Source: Mageeibacillus sp. UBA1046
Lineage (GTDB): Bacteria; Bacillota; Clostridia; Saccharofermentanales; DTU023
NCBI GenBank assembly: GCA_002316595.1
Contig: DCDV01000012.1
Location: 76,473-101,407 of the forward strand
Direction: 5' to 3'
DNA length: 24,935 nt
A model generated the notes under the pieces. It was not told the origin of the DNA. It did not search any database and was given only the letters and a program-made list of their open reading frames with translations. A program made the position numbers and the translations under genes. Below, one piece after another: positions 23,197 to 24,935 of this stretch; position 1 is the first letter of the stretch, and every line of letters starts with the position of its first letter.

Positions 23197-24903
23197 TCAA
23201 CTGGCTCTTAGCTTCTCAGATGCTTCAATATCTACTTTCCCGTCTGGAGCAAAGACAACGCCATACTTCTCTTTCGCCTGTTTTTCACTGATGTAACCTT
23301 CATTAAAGTCTTCTTGCACAAGCTCATAATCTCTTTCAAAGGCATTTCCAAAGCCTCCGCCTCCGCCGGTATGAGCCATAACGATTTGACCTTTTTTCAA
23401 AGGATAACAATTGGTCTTGAGCATGTGAACATCTTGCCCATTTCCTTTTACTACTACATCGGGAGGCATGCCATCTTGTCCGCCATTGATGCCCCAACCA
23501 GGTGTCTTCGATCTCTCAAACCAGAGAAAGAGATTTGTATCGTCATACACTGCTTCGTATTCTTTGATAATGCCGTTTCCGCCCCTGAACTTGCCCGGGC
23601 CTCCCGAATCTTGTCTAAACTTAAAGCTGTTTATTTTGACAGGATAATTACTTTCGAATACTTCAACGGGAATATTTTTATAAACACCGTTAAGTGTATT
23701 GATCAAGGCGCTTTCACCGTCACTTCCGGCATGAGCTCCCCAACCGCCAACGGTAGCTTCAACATATAGGTAGGGTTTATTATTATCTCTTGGGTCATTA
23801 CCGGAGAAATATACCACCATCGAGTCACCATAATGAGCTGCGCCAACCATATCAGGTATTGCCTCCTGCATCGCCTTAGCTACCAGATCAATCATGAGTC
23901 CCAGAGAAGTGAAATACCAGGCACAAGCTGTCGGTTCTTCAGCATAAAAAATCGAACCTCTGGGAGCAATTACGTCCAGAGCTCTGAAGCTGCCTCCAGA
24001 AACCGAAGACATAGGCGAGATAATCATTTTGTAAGCCATCCTGCAAGCAGATATTGTTTGAGCAATCCCGCAATTGGTAGAACCGACCGCTGCTTTATTT
24101 GATCCGGTTAAGTCGATGACCATCTCATCACCGGCAACTTTTACAGTGACTTTAACATATATAGGCTGGTCTTTTATGGTTCCATCATTATCCAGACATC
24201 CATCAGCAGTATATACACCATCAGGAATAGTTCTGATAACTTCTCTCTCCATTGCATCCGACTGATTAAATATGTCTTGTGTGCTTCTCATAAGAGTCTC
24301 GAGGCCAAAACGTTCAATCAGCGCAATGTACCTGGCTTCACCTGTTTTACATGACGCTATCTGCGCATTCAAATCCCCTCTGGCTGCCCGATAAAAACGA
24401 TTGTTCCGACAAATGAAGTCCGCGATATCCTCCTTAAGAACCCCATTTTCCATTATTTTAATCGGCGGAATGCGGATGCCTTCTTGGTAAATTGAAGTAG
24501 AATCCATAGGATATCCTGAGTCTTTTGAGCCGATATCAACCCAGTGCGCTCTGTTTGCAGTAAAGCCGACCAGCAGACCTTTATAGAAAATTGGTGATAT
24601 TAATGTAACATCACTGAGATGAGCACCAGTCATATAACAGTCATTTAGGATAAATACATCACCTTCTTTATACTTATCCTGACCGCCGATATATTTGGTA
24701 GTTTCTTCTATGGTTACTTCAAGATTTCCAAGAAATGCAGGTACACCCGCAGAAAGTCCCAACACCCCATAATTTAGATCAAATAATCCAGCGGCACAGT
24801 CTTTAGATTCATATATAATAGGTGAATAAGAACTTCTAAAGAGGGTCTCATTCATTTCTAATGCCGCTGAAATAAAGGCACCCCTGATGATTTCAGTCGT
24901 AAT
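23197..24903 (-). CDS. hyuB: Hydantoinase B / oxoprolinase-type subunit
   Basis: This is a large-subunit homologue of the HyuB / N-methylhydantoinase B / 5-oxoprolinase family, which with an ATP-using HyuA subunit opens cyclic amides such as hydantoins or oxoproline. Characteristic blocks are GDVFILNDCYMTGAHLSDVT, HWVDIGSKDSGYPM, IYQEGIRIPPIKI, MVIDLTGSNKAAVGSTNCG, FRQDSGGPGKFRGGNGI and the glycine-rich MAHTGGGGGFGNAFERD. The first in-frame ATG (24855) lacks about 16 conserved N-terminal residues. Upstream the frame stays homologous (TTEIIRGAFISAALEM) to an ATT at 24903 with AGGA 7 bases before it, and a TAG lies 9 bases upstream of that. The true start is therefore probably the ATT, unless a frameshift lies there. 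HyuA should lie just outside the window. Confidence 0.87.
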   Translation of the reverse strand: MTTEIIRGAFISAALEMNETLFRSSYSPIIYESKDCAAGLFDLNYGVLGLSAGVPAFLGNLEVTIEETTKYIGGQDKYKEGDVFILNDCYMTGAHLSDVTLISPIFYKGLLVGFTANRAHWVDIGSKDSGYPMDSTSIYQEGIRIPPIKIMENGVLKEDIADFICRNNRFYRAARGDLNAQIASCKTGEARYIALIERFGLETLMRSTQDIFNQSDAMEREVIRTIPDGVYTADGCLDNDGTIKDQPIYVKVTVKVAGDEMVIDLTGSNKAAVGSTNCGIAQTISACRMAYKMIISPMSSVSGGSFRALDVIAPRGSIFYAEEPTACAWYFTSLGLMIDLVAKAMQEAIPDMVGAAHYGDSMVVYFSGNDPRDNNKPYLYVEATVGGWGAHAGSDGESALINTLNGVYKNIPVEVFESNYPVKINSFKFRQDSGGPGKFRGGNGIIKEYEAVYDDTNLFLWFERSKTPGWGINGGQDGMPPDVVVKGNGQDVHMLKTNCYPLKKGQIVMAHTGGGGGFGNAFERDYELVQEDFNEGYISEKQAKEKYGVVFAPDGKVDIEASEKLRAS

Positions 24904-24935
24904 AGGGTTTTCCTATGTTTGGCAGAATAGAATCC

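Noticed and set aside
24893..24935. End of a HyuA gene on the minus strand
   Set aside because: A frame ending at TGA 24893 reads only 13 codons and shows no recognisable HyuA end; another frame is also open, so it cannot be supported.

Overview
The window looks like the chromosome of a low-to-moderate G+C anaerobic Firmicute, probably a Clostridia-type organism. The evidence is strong Shine-Dalgarno sites (GGAGG, GAGGTGAT), vegetative -35/-10 promoters with extended TGn -10 boxes, a Gram-positive lipobox on the binding protein, the veg-ispE gene pair known from Bacillus and Clostridium, an oxygen-sensitive glycyl radical enzyme with its activase, and an IS256-family insertion. I cannot name the species.

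Left part (1-8.9 kb, mostly housekeeping). On the minus strand are the start of a probable second ABC half-exporter (cut by the window edge), a BmrC/TM287-like half-exporter with a degenerate ATPase site, and nagB. A DsrE-like gene and dtd follow on the plus strand, translationally coupled. Then veg and ispE form a minus-strand pair behind a strong promoter. A small XRE repressor (minus) and a class I aminotransferase (plus) are divergently transcribed from facing promoters. The gaps here are unusual. They hold two arrays of related 25-28 bp tandem repeats (4450-4630 and 8742-8825) plus a single copy near 6454, and two coding remnants (4266-4448 and 6167-6409). ispE itself carries a 36-bp inverted repeat inside an extra linker, and its 3' end runs into one of the arrays.

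Middle part (8.9-13.2 kb). A gntR-glycyl radical enzyme-activating enzyme cluster runs on the minus strand. The radical enzyme has a Cys-x-Glu active site (C433/E435) and a radical glycine at G764, so it is a dehydratase, eliminase or decarboxylase type rather than a pyruvate formate-lyase; its substrate is not assigned. The gntR promoter overlaps a dyad that is a good candidate autoregulatory operator. A terminator at 8877-8915 serves this cluster and the converging aminotransferase gene.

An IS256-family element (13284-14656) separates this cluster from the next. Its transposase is interrupted by an in-frame stop 41 codons before the natural end.

Right part (14.9-24.9 kb). One long minus-strand cluster contains a hydantoinase-B-like gene (5' end near the window edge), a DUF3830-like protein, a small cupin, a peptide-type binding lipoprotein, two permeases, two ATPases, and finally two adjacent XRE-cupin regulators. 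The likely reading is uptake of a small amide, peptide or cyclic ureide by the ABC importer, cleavage by the hydantoinase/oxoprolinase-type enzyme, and control by the cupin regulators sensing a ligand. The importer has one oddity: one ATPase carries a strongly altered ABC signature (LGGGEKQL).
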